Position numbers and translations under genes: made by a program
Origin: an uncultured Cardiobacterium sp.
GTDB taxonomy: Bacteria; Pseudomonadota; Gammaproteobacteria; Cardiobacteriales; Cardiobacteriaceae
Reading direction: 5' to 3'
Assembly (NCBI RefSeq): GCF_938028825.1
Contig: NZ_CALIZP010000071.1
Span: 1-64,000 of the forward strand
Length of the DNA stretch: 64,000 bases
Notes under the pieces: generated by a model
What the model was told of the DNA's origin: nothing
Seen by the model: only the letters and a program-made list of their open reading frames with translations
The model's database searches: none
Part shown: positions 1-9,241 of the stretch, one piece after another
Layout of the letters: each line of letters starts with the position of its first letter
Numbering within the stretch: the first letter of the stretch is position 1

Positions 1-133
1 CCGCTTCGGCAAATTCGTAGTAAACGTTGTTTACCGCGTCGATTTGCAGCGGCGCACCGCCGCCATTGATGGTGTATGCGCCGATAACGCGGCCGCCGGT
101 GTCCTTGATGGTGAGGTTGACTTGTTGTGCCAT
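1..133 (-). CDS. Giant secreted adhesin, N-terminal fragment (cut by window edge)
   Basis: Reading leftward from an ATG at 133, 44 codons are open to the edge of the window. The translation begins MAQQVNLTIKDTGGRVIGAY and aligns almost residue for residue with the start of the large adhesin at 348-8243 (MAKQITLALKDNAGNVVGQY), including the shared tail motif AV-N/D-x-VYY-F. This is the BapA-type prefix that begins type I secreted biofilm adhesins. A good ribosome site (AAGGA) lies just upstream. The rest of the gene lies outside the window, so size and domain content are unknown. The two genes are tandem, same strand, separated by a terminator and a small palindromic element. Confidence 0.8.
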   Translation of the reverse strand, partial: MAQQVNLTIKDTGGRVIGAYTINGGGAPLQIDAVNNVYYEFAEA

Positions 134-165
134 GTTGTGTTCCTTGTGTGTTGGTGGGAAGGCTT

Positions 166-236
166 TACCAATCCCGGTTGTAAGCCGGGAAGGTGGCGCG
201 CCGAAACGCGCTCAGATGATTTCCCGGGATTGGTAT
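166..236. mobile_element. Short palindromic element with ACCAATCCCGG ends
   Basis: A 71-bp stretch bounded by imperfect inverted ends, TACCAATCCCGG on the left and CCCGGGATTGGTAT on the right, with GGCGCGCCG near the middle. The element at 36739-36827 has the same plan (ACCAAT ends and a GGCGCGCCG core), so the two look like members of one miniature, non-coding repeat family. It lies in the leader of the truncated adhesin gene. A further GATTGGTATC at 261-270 may be part of a neighbouring decayed copy. Confidence 0.45.
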
Positions 237-270
237 TGCATCGTCCCGCTATTATGACCTGATTGGTATC

Positions 271-306
271 AAAAAGCGCTTGCCACGGTTTTCCCATGGC
301 AAGCGC
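271..306 (-). terminator. Terminator of the large adhesin gene
   Basis: On the minus strand a 10-bp perfect stem (GCGCTTGCCA / TGGCAAGCGC) is followed by TTTTTG, a standard intrinsic terminator about 40 bases after the adhesin stop codon. A second GC-rich hairpin without a T-run lies at 315-334. Confidence 0.75.
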
Positions 307-347
307 GCAGTTGAAGCCGCCCGCAAGCGGGCGGCTGTGGTTGGTGG

Positions 348-3300
348 TCAGAAGTTGTTGTGACTATGGTCATCGTCCAGATGCGGGTTGTAATTGCTGC
401 TGTAAGCAGGTTCATCGTAACCCTGCGGCGTCATGACTTTGACATGCGTGAGGATGTCTTTTTCGCTCAGTTTGCCGTTGGCGCCGACGATATCCACCGT
501 CTGGGTGTGGCCTTCGCTGTCGCTGATGCTCAGGCGCTGGCTGTCACCGTGGTCTTCCAGCGTCAGTTTGGCGCCACTGAGGTGTTCGCCTGCAAAGACG
601 ATGCGGTCCCCTTCCGCCGGATTGAAGTCAAGGATTTTGTCTCCCTGTCCGTCGTTGCCGTCAAAGAGGAAGGCGAAGGTATCCGCGCCTTTGCCACCGC
701 TGAACTGGTGCGAACCATGGGCGGCAACAAAGACATCATCGCCATCTCCGCCGTGCGAGATTTGCGGGCTGCCGCTATCGGTTGCCCCGGCGAGGATTTC
801 CGCGCTGTGCTGACCGAGGTAGTTGAGGACGGCCTCGCCTTCCATATTGACCAGCTGGCTGTAATCCGCTTCGTTGATACCCGGATCGAGGTGCACCGTC
901 TCCTGAACGGTATGCATGGCGTGCTCGTGTGTGTCGCTGCTATCCGCATCATGCTGCCCGTCGTGGCTGGCGTCCTGCGCCTCATCGGCGAGAGGGCTGT
1001 ACTCGACGGCCGGCTGTTCCGGCGCGAGATGCGGTGCCTGCGGCACTTCACCGGCTTTCACGGTGACCGCTTTACTGCTGGCGCTGCCGTAGGCATCGTT
1101 GAAGTTCTGCGCGGTAACCTCGCTGCCTGTTTGCAGCATATGCGCCGGGATGGTCACAGTGCCGGTTTGCGCATCCAGGGTAATGCCGCTTGCCGACGAT
1201 ACTTGATGGCTGTCGGCAAAGGCCCATTCCGTTCCTGCGGCATGGATACTCTTCTGTGCAATCAGTTTGTATGCCTGGCCTGACGGATCAGTGAAGCGGA
1301 CTTCCATGAAGGTTAGCTCGTTCATGGTGTATTTGTTCGCCGGATTGCTCAGATCCATGCCGGAGGTAATGCTGACATCGCCCGTTTTTTCATTCCGCAC
1401 CATCGTCGGTGCTGCCGGCGGGTCGTTGTCGAGGATGCCCACGTTGTAGCGCACATCAGTAATCGGCCTTGCGCCTTCGGCGCTTTTGATGGCAACTTGT
1501 GGTCCGGCGTGATAGCTCTGCACCACATTGTCATCGCGAGTCGTCAGCGTAAAATCAACGCTGGTTTCTCCTTTGCGAATAACGTACGTCTGCTGGTTGC
1601 CTTCATTAAAGGCCGCATACTCACTTCCGGCAAACTCAACGGTCACGCTGACATCGTGATCTACCGCCTTGTTCATCTGCAGCTTGTAGCTGATACCCTC
1701 GCCTTCGCGTACGACGGCATCTCTGCCGACCAGGGAAACAACCGCTTCACCGTCACTATCGGCAATGGTGCTGTACACCGTGTCGTTCTGGGCTGCGGAA
1801 TCTCTTGGGGCATACTCAAGCGTGGCACCTTCCGGATTTTTCAGTGTGATGGAGAAGCCTTCCACGCCTTCCGCTGCACTGTCGGCATTGGCGGTAACCG
1901 TAAAGGTGGCCCGGGTTTCTCCCGCCGGGATGGTGACGCGTTTTGTGCTCAGCGTCACGTCATCCTCGGCGGCGTTTTTCACTTCTATACCCAAGGCGGA
2001 AGGAACAAAATCAATATCAACACTGACCGGATGATCAGTCGCCTTGCTCAGGGTAACCGTATAGGTTGCGGTGTCGCCTTCTTTCAAAGATGGCTGGTCG
2101 GTACTGAGGGTAAGACTTGGCAATGCAGGCTCATCATCAATGACTTGCGCCTTGACCAGTTTGGCAGCATCGTTAATCGTTGCTCCGGATGCGCCGGTCA
2201 TTTCAATGCTGAAGCGCCCGGTAGAAGGGTGCCCCGGTCTGTCGTTGACTTCGTTGTTATCATTGACGAATGCAGTGAAGGTTGCCCGGGTATCTCCGGC
2301 AGGAATAGTGACCTGTTTATCATTCAGGCGAATGGTTCCCTGCTCGGCACCATTCATGTAATGGTGCAACCCAAGGGAAACCGTCACATCATGATCTGTC
2401 GCCTTATCCAGCACCGCCGTAAAGGTGGCCCGTCCGCCTTCCGGAACTTCGCTCGGCCCTACCAAGCCGACCGTGGGGTCAACGCCATCCCCCTGAACCT
2501 TGCCTGTGGCTTCGCTGCCCGGATTTTCATGATGTTGGATATTGTCATCATATTCCGCCTTGACGGTAATACTCTTGCCCACATCGCCAGGACGCAGGGT
2601 GTAGGTTTTGCCGGTTGCTCCGGTGATCGGCTGACCATTTGCCAGCCACTGATAGCGGATGGCATCTTCGGCAACACCGTCAGGATCAACCACAGTAGCC
2701 GTCAGCGTCTCACCGACTTTTGCCGTACCGCTGATGGTGACACTGCCGTTATCCACCACTGCCGGATAATTTGGATCATCCTGCACTTGCAGGGTGAATT
2801 CCTTGCTGAACGTACCGCCGTGACCGTCGTCGGTCGTCACCGTCAGTTTGACTGTCGGCTCTTGGGCAAAGTCGAGTTTCTCACCGGTTTTCAGTTTCAG
2901 CGTACCGTCAACGACCTCGAAGCGGCTGTCGCTTACCGTGTAGGTATGTGTATCGCCCTTGTCTTCATCGGTCGTGGCCAGTTTGCCGACTGCCACGCCG
3001 TCTTTGCCTTCCATTACTTGGGCAGCATCCAGACTGATGTCTGTCGGGGCATGGTTTTGCGGCGGTTGCGGTGCCGGATAGTCCGGATCATCCTGCACTT
3101 GCAGGGTGAATTCCTTGCTGAACGTACCGCCGTGACCGTCGTCGGTCGTCACCGTCAGTTTGACCGTCGGCTCTTGGGCAAAGTCGAGTTTCTCACCGGC
3201 TTTCAGCTTCAACGTACCGTCAACAACTTCAAAGCGATTGTCGCTTACCGTGTAGGTATGTGTATCGCCCTTGTCTTCATCGGTCGTGGTCAGTTTGCCG

Positions 3301-6300
3301 ACTGCCACGCCGTCTTTGCCTTCGATAATCTGGGTGACATCCAGGGCAATATCGGTCGGCGCATGATTTGGCTGAGGAATTTCCTTACCGCCTACCAGCG
3401 CTGTCGAGCGGCTTTCCGCATGTTCGATATGACCGACTTCATCAATATAGTCCGCCTGTACCGTAATGCGTTTGCCGTTGTCTTCGGGTTTAACCGTATA
3501 TCTTTCGCCCTGACCGACTTCTTTCCCGGCTATATACCAGGTGAATCTGGCTGTGTTTGCCCGGACACCGTCGCCATCACCAATGACAGCCAGGATGCTT
3601 TCCCCCACTGCCGGAAAGCCCGATTGGGTATTGATGTACACATTTCCCGCTTTATTCGCCGAAGTCGCCGGGAAGTTCGGATCATCCACCACTTCCAGGG
3701 TAATGTCTTTGGTAAACGCGGCTCCATGATTGTCGGTCGTCGTCACTTGCAGCGTGACGGTCTGCTCGTTGGCATGGTTGAGATACTCACCGGCTTTCAG
3801 TTTCAAGGTACCGTCGGCTGTTACCTCGAAGCGGCTGTCGCTTACCGTGTAGGTATGCGTATCTGCCGTATCCTGATCAGTCGTGGTCAGCTTGCCGACT
3901 GCCTCCCCACCCTTGCCTTCGCTGACGCGGACCGTATCCAGCGTAATATCGCTCGGCGCATGGTTTTCACTTGCCGGAACGGGAACATCCTGCCCATCGC
4001 TGGTCGGTTTTTCCGCAGTACCTATATTGTCGGTGTATTCGACGTGGACGCTGATCTTGTGCCCGGCGTCATCGTTGGTGAGCGTGTAGGTCTTGCCCGT
4101 CGCCTTGTCGATCGGTTGCCCGTCGCGCAGCCATTGATACCGCACACCTGCTTCGTCGTAGTTGTCGCCATCGGTCACGGTTGCCGTCAGCTCGCTGCCG
4201 ACTTTCGCCTCGCCACTGATGGCAACGCTGCCCGGCTGGTTCACCGGCGTCTGACCGTTGTCATAGCCTGCATTGAGCGTGGCACCCGTACCTTCAGCGT
4301 ATTCGGAATCGTTGTGCGCGTTGACGGGGCTGCCGTCTTTCAGCGCCGCACCGCCGAGGGTAACAACACCGCTGTTTTCATCCAGGCTAATGTTGTCGCG
4401 CGGCAGGTCGGCACTCGCCCATTTGCCGCTGTCGTCGCGGGTCACTGTCAGGGTCTGCTCGGCATCATTGCTATCGCGGTAAGTAACAACCAGCTTCTTG
4501 ATGCCGCTGTCCGCCTGCGGGGTGACTACCACACTGCCGTTCTCGCTGCCTGCGGCCAGGGTCGGCGCGGGCGGCGGATCATTATCGGCGATGGTCGTTT
4601 CTACGGTATCCGCCTTGTTGGCGGCACCGCTTACGCTGTCCACGCTGACACTGAACGTACGGCTCGGCTGATAGCTGTCGTTGTCAAGCGCCGCCACCTC
4701 AAAGTTGTGGCTGGTTTCTCCTTTCGGGATGGTGATGGTGCGGGTTTCCGCCTTGACGTTGCCATCATCCGTCGTGCCATGCTTGATGGTCACGGTCACG
4801 GTCACGTCGCTGTCTGCCGCCTTGTTGAGCGTCAGGGTGTAAGCGGCGCTTTCACCTTCGACCACGTTACCGTCGCCGGAAAGCGTCAGCTCGGCTTCAA
4901 CCGGCTGCGGTGTGCCGCTGTCGGGGTCGGTCGTGATGGATACACGGGGACTGTACGCGGTGCCTTTACCGGCAATGGCACTCAGGGTGGTGTTGTCATC
5001 CACCGCTGCTGGGGCAACTTTAATGATGCCGCTGGCGGCATCGAACTCGACGCCGCCCGGTTTTTGCGTGCCGTCCTGCACCTGCCACTGGCCGGACGCG
5101 TCGGCACGGGTGAGAACCAGGCTTCTCGTTTGTCCGTTACCCTCGTAATCCACGCGCAGATAAGTCGCTTCATCCGGCGGGGTGATGGTTACCCCACCCT
5201 GTTCGGCACCTTCGCCCTTGGTCAGGGTCGGTTGCGTGAACGAAGGCTGCGGCGGGGTCGGCGTGTCGCTGGCGACATCCAGAGCCGCACTGAGCGGGGT
5301 TTCATCGTGTCCGGCGTTGTCCTTATACGTCGCCCGCACGGTGATTTTGTGCCCGGCGTCATCATTGGTGAGGGTATAGGTCTTGCCATTGGCCTGGGCA
5401 ATCGGCTGACCGTCACGCAGCCACTGGTACTGCACGTTGGCTTCCTCAAAATTGTCGCCATCGGTCACGGTAGCAGTCAGTTCGCTGCCTACCTTGCCTT
5501 CGCCCGTGATGCTAACCACACCCTCGTTGTTCGGGGTATCAATCGTCTTGTCAACTGCACCGCTTGCGCTTGTGCTGTCTTTGCCGTCGCTCACGGTCAC
5601 GGATACCTCGGGCAGATCGTTGCCTGCATTGACATGATCCGCCCCGGCCTTGCTCAGGCTCACCGTGCCCGTCTGCGGGTCAATCGTGTAGTAGCCGGCC
5701 GGATCGCTGCCCGGCGTCAGGCTGTAGATTAGCGGATCATTATCGGCATCCGCCCCCTTGCTGGTGGCTACTTGCTGCCCTTCAGTCGCTTGACCTTGCT
5801 GCGGATGCAGGGTCACCGTCACTTCCACCGTCGGCGCATGATTTGCCGCCGCAGCGTCCACATCGCTGATGATCTGGTTACTCGCCGTATTCGGATTACT
5901 GCCGTTGGACGCGGTTGCCCTGACTTCCGTTTCATCTCCCACCGCATCCGGCGGCAGTTTGACCGCACCGCTGGTTTCATCCACGCTGATGTCCTGGTTG
6001 TCCGGCACGCCCGCCGCCGTCCACTTGCCTTCGCCGTCCTTGCTGACGGTGATGGTGTGCTCGGCGCCTTCTTCATCCTTAAAGGTAATCACGACCTTGT
6101 CGGTATTACCCTGCGGTTTGATGGTAACGGCACCTTTCTCGGCATCCGTCCCTTTCTCCAAAAGCGGTTGTTCCGGATCGGCAAGCACCGGTGGCGGATT
6201 ATTGCCAGCGATGAAATCCATATCTCTGGCATAGACCGAGTGAATACTGGTGGCCGAGATTGATACGGTGCTGCCGTCCTGCACGACTTTCGCCGCCAGC

Positions 6301-8243
6301 GTAGTCTTGCCACTTTCAGCATCTACCGTGATACCTTCGATTGGGTCACCATCCAGTTTCCAACTACCATTAACCTTGCTGACCGAGATGTTTTTCCTGG
6401 CACCAGTGGCCTCATCCGTATATGAAACATCCAGTTTGTCAGTGCGCTCTTTCGGGATGATGACGACACTACCCTGTTCCTCGCCCTCACTAACCTCCGG
6501 CGGTTCGGGCCTGGGCTCGTTTTTATCGATACCCGTCATAATCTCGGCAACCGTACTGGTTTGTGTCGCATTGCTGTTGACGGCGATAACTCTGCTTTCA
6601 TCCAGCACCTGATCCGGCTCGAAACGAATCCGCCCGCTGTCGGCATCCACATAACTGCCGTCATCGGCGCTCCATTTGCCTGTCGCGGCATCTTTGCTCA
6701 CCGTAACCGTATGCGTGACCGGCGGAGTACCCTCATCCTGATATTCGACCACCAGTTTGGTTGCCCCCGCTGCCGGAGTGACAGCAAAGGCATCGCCATA
6801 TTCACCGATTCCCGTTTGGAAAGTCGGTGGTTCTAACGGGCTCGGTATATCGCTCACCGCATCGGTCGGGGTACTGGTCACGTCTTCACGGTGGCCCGCT
6901 TTGTCGGTGTAGTGTGCTTCGACGGTGATGGTTTTGCCTTTGTCAGCCGCTGTCACGGTGTAGGTTTTGCCCGTGCCGATTTCTTGGCCGCCGGCCAGCC
7001 AGCGGTAGGTGATGCCGCTGTCCGGGACGCCGTCGGCGTCAGAGACGGTCGCCGTCAGGGTTTTGCCCACTTGCGCCTCACCGCTGATGATGACTTGGCC
7101 CGGCTGGTTGCCCGGCTGCGGTTGCGGCTGGGTCGTGTCTTCAACCGCGTTGGTCGGGCGGCTTTCCACGCTTTCTGCCGTGCCTTTGCCGTCGGTGTAT
7201 TCGGCTTTGACGGTGATGACTTTGCCTTTGTCGGCCGCCGTCAGGGTGTAGTTCGCCCCCGTGCCGATTTCTTGTCCGTTCGCGTACCAGCGGTAGGTCA
7301 CCGTTCCCATGCCGTCTTCGTCGGCCAGGGTGTTGGTCGCCGTCAGGGTCGCGCCCACTTTGGCTTCCCCGCTGATGTTCACTTCCCCGGTCGGCGCATG
7401 GTTGCCCGGGATCACCGGCTGTTCGGTAACCGCATCGGTCGGGGTACTGGTCACGTCTTCACGGTGGCCCGCTTTGTCGGTGTAGTGTGCTTCGACGGTG
7501 ATGGTTTTGCCTTTGTCAGCCGCTGTCACGGTGTAGGTTTTGCCCGTGCCGATTTCTTGGCCGCCGGCCAGCCAGCGGTAGGTGATGCCGCTGTCCGGGA
7601 CGCCGTCGGCGTCAGAGACGGTCGCCGTCAGGGTTTTGCCCACTTGCGCCTCACCGCTGATGATGACTTGGCCCGGCTGGTTGGCATTCGGCGTCGGTGA
7701 CGGTGGCTGCGGATTCGGATTGGGTTGCGGCTGCGGTTCTATGTTTGGCGGTACGGGATTGGGGGTGGCGTGGTTATCGCCGTCGTCGTCATCATCATGG
7801 CCGCTTTTTGCAAGACCGATTGCTGCGGCTACCAACCCGATGGCACCCGCAACGCCCAGCGGGGCGAGTGTCGGTTGCCCCAGATCTGCGGCAAAGGCCT
7901 GCTCGGCAACGACTTCGGAAGCAAGGACGTGTTCCGGCATGGTGGCAACAGGGTAGTTGAAGAGGCCGCCGTCCATCTGCGTGCCAACCAGTGCGCCCTG
8001 TCCCTGGGTGAAGTAGTTTTCGATAACGAGGCCGGTGCCGTCATCGAAGGAAACCAGCAGGTTGTCGCCTTCACGATCGGTGATGATGCTTTCCGGGCCG
8101 ATGCCGGTGGCCTGTTCGGTGAACTGGTAGTACACACCATCCACTGCCTGAATGTGCTGGGCATCGGCAGCGGTGTTGATGTTGTATTGCCCAACGACGT
8201 TACCGGCGTTGTCTTTCAGAGCCAGGGTGATTTGCTTTGCCAT
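348..8243 (-). CDS. Giant multidomain adhesin, predicted type I secreted (BapA/Bap-like)
   Basis: 2631 residues. The N-terminus (about 1-130) is the BapA-type prefix; it is followed by a small hydrophobic Gly/Ala stretch and an Asp-rich linker, then a Pro/Asn/Gln spacer. The body is built from four module types: seven Ig-like repeats (ISGEAxVGxTLTATV...YRW), six modules with a VxYxDE...TVxKDxxGKW pattern, four cadherin-like repeats (NHAPTDI...GTLKLKAGE) and four Calx-beta domains (EGxxAxYTVTLxKATDHxVxV). The C-terminus has a GGxGxDxF calcium-binding turn and a T1SS-type end, with His/Asp-rich stretches (DDDHSH). No Sec signal peptide is visible, as expected for ABC export. The secretion genes are not in this window. 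Predicted role: surface attachment and biofilm formation. An open frame on the opposite strand (1497-5732) is a compositional shadow. Confidence 0.9.
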   Translation of the reverse strand: MAKQITLALKDNAGNVVGQYNINTAADAQHIQAVDGVYYQFTEQATGIGPESIITDREGDNLLVSFDDGTGLVIENYFTQGQGALVGTQMDGGLFNYPVATMPEHVLASEVVAEQAFAADLGQPTLAPLGVAGAIGLVAAAIGLAKSGHDDDDDGDNHATPNPVPPNIEPQPQPNPNPQPPSPTPNANQPGQVIISGEAQVGKTLTATVSDADGVPDSGITYRWLAGGQEIGTGKTYTVTAADKGKTITVEAHYTDKAGHREDVTSTPTDAVTEQPVIPGNHAPTGEVNISGEAKVGATLTATNTLADEDGMGTVTYRWYANGQEIGTGANYTLTAADKGKVITVKAEYTDGKGTAESVESRPTNAVEDTTQPQPQPGNQPGQVIISGEAQVGKTLTATVSDADGVPDSGITYRWLAGGQEIGTGKTYTVTAADKGKTITVEAHYTDKAGHREDVTSTPTDAVSDIPSPLEPPTFQTGIGEYGDAFAVTPAAGATKLVVEYQDEGTPPVTHTVTVSKDAATGKWSADDGSYVDADSGRIRFEPDQVLDESRVIAVNSNATQTSTVAEIMTGIDKNEPRPEPPEVSEGEEQGSVVIIPKERTDKLDVSYTDEATGARKNISVSKVNGSWKLDGDPIEGITVDAESGKTTLAAKVVQDGSTVSISATSIHSVYARDMDFIAGNNPPPVLADPEQPLLEKGTDAEKGAVTIKPQGNTDKVVITFKDEEGAEHTITVSKDGEGKWTAAGVPDNQDISVDETSGAVKLPPDAVGDETEVRATASNGSNPNTASNQIISDVDAAAANHAPTVEVTVTLHPQQGQATEGQQVATSKGADADNDPLIYSLTPGSDPAGYYTIDPQTGTVSLSKAGADHVNAGNDLPEVSVTVSDGKDSTSASGAVDKTIDTPNNEGVVSITGEGKVGSELTATVTDGDNFEEANVQYQWLRDGQPIAQANGKTYTLTNDDAGHKITVRATYKDNAGHDETPLSAALDVASDTPTPPQPSFTQPTLTKGEGAEQGGVTITPPDEATYLRVDYEGNGQTRSLVLTRADASGQWQVQDGTQKPGGVEFDAASGIIKVAPAAVDDNTTLSAIAGKGTAYSPRVSITTDPDSGTPQPVEAELTLSGDGNVVEGESAAYTLTLNKAADSDVTVTVTIKHGTTDDGNVKAETRTITIPKGETSHNFEVAALDNDSYQPSRTFSVSVDSVSGAANKADTVETTIADNDPPPAPTLAAGSENGSVVVTPQADSGIKKLVVTYRDSNDAEQTLTVTRDDSGKWASADLPRDNISLDENSGVVTLGGAALKDGSPVNAHNDSEYAEGTGATLNAGYDNGQTPVNQPGSVAISGEAKVGSELTATVTDGDNYDEAGVRYQWLRDGQPIDKATGKTYTLTNDDAGHKISVHVEYTDNIGTAEKPTSDGQDVPVPASENHAPSDITLDTVRVSEGKGGEAVGKLTTTDQDTADTHTYTVSDSRFEVTADGTLKLKAGEYLNHANEQTVTLQVTTTDNHGAAFTKDITLEVVDDPNFPATSANKAGNVYINTQSGFPAVGESILAVIGDGDGVRANTARFTWYIAGKEVGQGERYTVKPEDNGKRITVQADYIDEVGHIEHAESRSTALVGGKEIPQPNHAPTDIALDVTQIIEGKDGVAVGKLTTTDEDKGDTHTYTVSDNRFEVVDGTLKLKAGEKLDFAQEPTVKLTVTTDDGHGGTFSKEFTLQVQDDPDYPAPQPPQNHAPTDISLDAAQVMEGKDGVAVGKLATTDEDKGDTHTYTVSDSRFEVVDGTLKLKTGEKLDFAQEPTVKLTVTTDDGHGGTFSKEFTLQVQDDPNYPAVVDNGSVTISGTAKVGETLTATVVDPDGVAEDAIRYQWLANGQPITGATGKTYTLRPGDVGKSITVKAEYDDNIQHHENPGSEATGKVQGDGVDPTVGLVGPSEVPEGGRATFTAVLDKATDHDVTVSLGLHHYMNGAEQGTIRLNDKQVTIPAGDTRATFTAFVNDNNEVNDRPGHPSTGRFSIEMTGASGATINDAAKLVKAQVIDDEPALPSLTLSTDQPSLKEGDTATYTVTLSKATDHPVSVDIDFVPSALGIEVKNAAEDDVTLSTKRVTIPAGETRATFTVTANADSAAEGVEGFSITLKNPEGATLEYAPRDSAAQNDTVYSTIADSDGEAVVSLVGRDAVVREGEGISYKLQMNKAVDHDVSVTVEFAGSEYAAFNEGNQQTYVIRKGETSVDFTLTTRDDNVVQSYHAGPQVAIKSAEGARPITDVRYNVGILDNDPPAAPTMVRNEKTGDVSITSGMDLSNPANKYTMNELTFMEVRFTDPSGQAYKLIAQKSIHAAGTEWAFADSHQVSSASGITLDAQTGTVTIPAHMLQTGSEVTAQNFNDAYGSASSKAVTVKAGEVPQAPHLAPEQPAVEYSPLADEAQDASHDGQHDADSSDTHEHAMHTVQETVHLDPGINEADYSQLVNMEGEAVLNYLGQHSAEILAGATDSGSPQISHGGDGDDVFVAAHGSHQFSGGKGADTFAFLFDGNDGQGDKILDFNPAEGDRIVFAGEHLSGAKLTLEDHGDSQRLSISDSEGHTQTVDIVGANGKLSEKDILTHVKVMTPQGYDEPAYSSNYNPHLDDDHSHNNF
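2761..3325 (-). repeat. Tandem cadherin-like repeat units inside the adhesin
   Basis: Two consecutive units, roughly 2761-3015 and 3074-3325, are nearly identical at DNA level with only scattered differences. They encode cadherin-like domains running NHAPTDI through LQVQDDP. Confidence 0.85.
6856..7110 (-). repeat. Ig-like repeat copy A, 255 bp
   Basis: This 255-bp block appears identical by eye to 7429-7683, with an exact offset of 573 bp. It encodes one 85-residue Ig-like module, so gain or loss of a unit would keep the reading frame. Confidence 0.85.
7429..7683 (-). repeat. Ig-like repeat copy B, 255 bp
   Basis: Partner of the block at 6856-7110. The intervening Ig-like module (about 7111-7428) is related but clearly diverged, so identity of the outer copies suggests recent recombination or gene conversion. 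Confidence 0.85.
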
Positions 8244-8307
8244 GACTAATTCCTTTTAAGGTAGTGGGTTAAGGGATTTTCACGCAGTTGCATGAATGTT
8301 TATTCAC

Positions 8308-8313
8308 ATTATA
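8308..8313 (-). promoter_or_regulatory. Candidate -10 box of the adhesin gene
   Basis: A perfect TATAAT on the minus strand lies about 65 bases before the adhesin ATG, in an AT-rich stretch unlike the surrounding coding DNA. No good -35 hexamer is evident. The ribosome site AAAAGGA precedes the ATG at 8243. Confidence 0.45.
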
Positions 8314-8396
8314 CAAAGGTTAATGTTTAATTACCACTTTATGAAGCAATCTTCGTGCCAAGCCTGCAAGCGGCGCAACCGCACGGTTTGGCAGCG

Positions 8397-8426
8397 AAAA
8401 AAACCGTCCTCGCAGGACGGTTTTTT
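8397..8426 (-). terminator. Terminator after the amidotransferase gene
   Basis: The inverted repeat AACCGTCCT / AGGACGGTT is flanked by A- and T-runs. It sits about 12 bases past the stop of the minus-strand gene ending at 8439. Confidence 0.8.
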
Positions 8427-8438
8427 CGGGAGAATCAG

Positions 8439-9131
8439 TCAGATACGCAGCCAGTCATGCAAAAACCCGCTCAGCCAGCGGCGAATGTCGTCGTTGTGCC
8501 GTTCCTGGAACGTCCACTGCGAGGCGGCGGTCTGTGCGCCGGGATTTGACAATTCTTCGCTGTCGCGGGTGTGCCAGTAGCGGATTTGTTCCGGCGTCGC
8601 TTCGGGGTGAAACTGAAAGCCGTAGGCACGCTCGCCGAGGCGGAAGGCCTGGTTGGGGAAGGCATCACTCGCCGCCAGTTTGACCGCCCCTTCCGGCAGG
8701 GTGAAGCCTTCGTTGTGCCACTGGAAGAAGCGTTCCGGCATTTCGGCAAAGATGCTGCCAAAGCCTTCCACGGTCGGATAGAGATGGTAATAGCCGATTT
8801 CCACGACGTGTTCGGCGTGGCGGGTAATCTTGCCGCCGTAGGCCATCGCCAGCAGTTGCGCACCGAGGCAGATGCCGAGGAAGGGTTTGCCGCTTTCGAC
8901 CACGCTGCGAATCCACAGTAATTCGGCGAGCAGCGCGGGCAGGGTGTTGCAGTCGTTGGCGCTCATTTTGCCGCCGAAGACGATCGCCGCGTCGAAACTG
9001 TCCGCGTCCGGCAGGGCATCGCCCGCAAGCGGGCAGATGACGCGGAAATCGTGCTGTTGCGCCTGAATCAGGTTGCCGATGTGGCCGGTCGAGCCGGCGG
9101 GATTGTGCAGAATGGCCACGATGCGCTGCAT
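8439..9131 (-). CDS. Class I glutamine amidotransferase-like protein
   Basis: 230 residues with the complete triad signature of class I glutamine amidotransferases: the nucleophile Cys in FLGICLGAQLLA (about residue 95) and the HPE motif in FQFHPEATPEQI (about residue 175). The family releases ammonia from glutamine, but stand-alone members like this resemble GMP synthase-type amidotransferase domains of unknown acceptor (YfeJ-like). It is monocistronic with its own terminator and gives no contextual clue to its acceptor substrate. Confidence 0.85.
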   Translation of the reverse strand: MQRIVAILHNPAGSTGHIGNLIQAQQHDFRVICPLAGDALPDADSFDAAIVFGGKMSANDCNTLPALLAELLWIRSVVESGKPFLGICLGAQLLAMAYGGKITRHAEHVVEIGYYHLYPTVEGFGSIFAEMPERFFQWHNEGFTLPEGAVKLAASDAFPNQAFRLGERAYGFQFHPEATPEQIRYWHTRDSEELSNPGAQTAASQWTFQERHNDDIRRWLSGFLHDWLRI

Positions 9132-9241
9132 GGTCGGGATTGCCTTTTATATGATGACGGAAGCGGCGTAATGTAGCGTAATCACCACATAACAGAAAGG
9201 GCGCAACGCCAGAAGCGCTGCGCCCGTCCACACAGGAAAAT

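Noticed and set aside
1497..5732. 1411-codon open frame antisense to the giant adhesin
   Set aside because: The antisense frame is kept open by the repetitive, GC-rich adhesin codons; the product has no domain, signal or family resemblance and repeats with the sense modules.
2761..7700. Possible CRISPR-like or satellite repeats
   Set aside because: The repeats are 250-300 bp in-frame protein modules, not short repeats with unique spacers.
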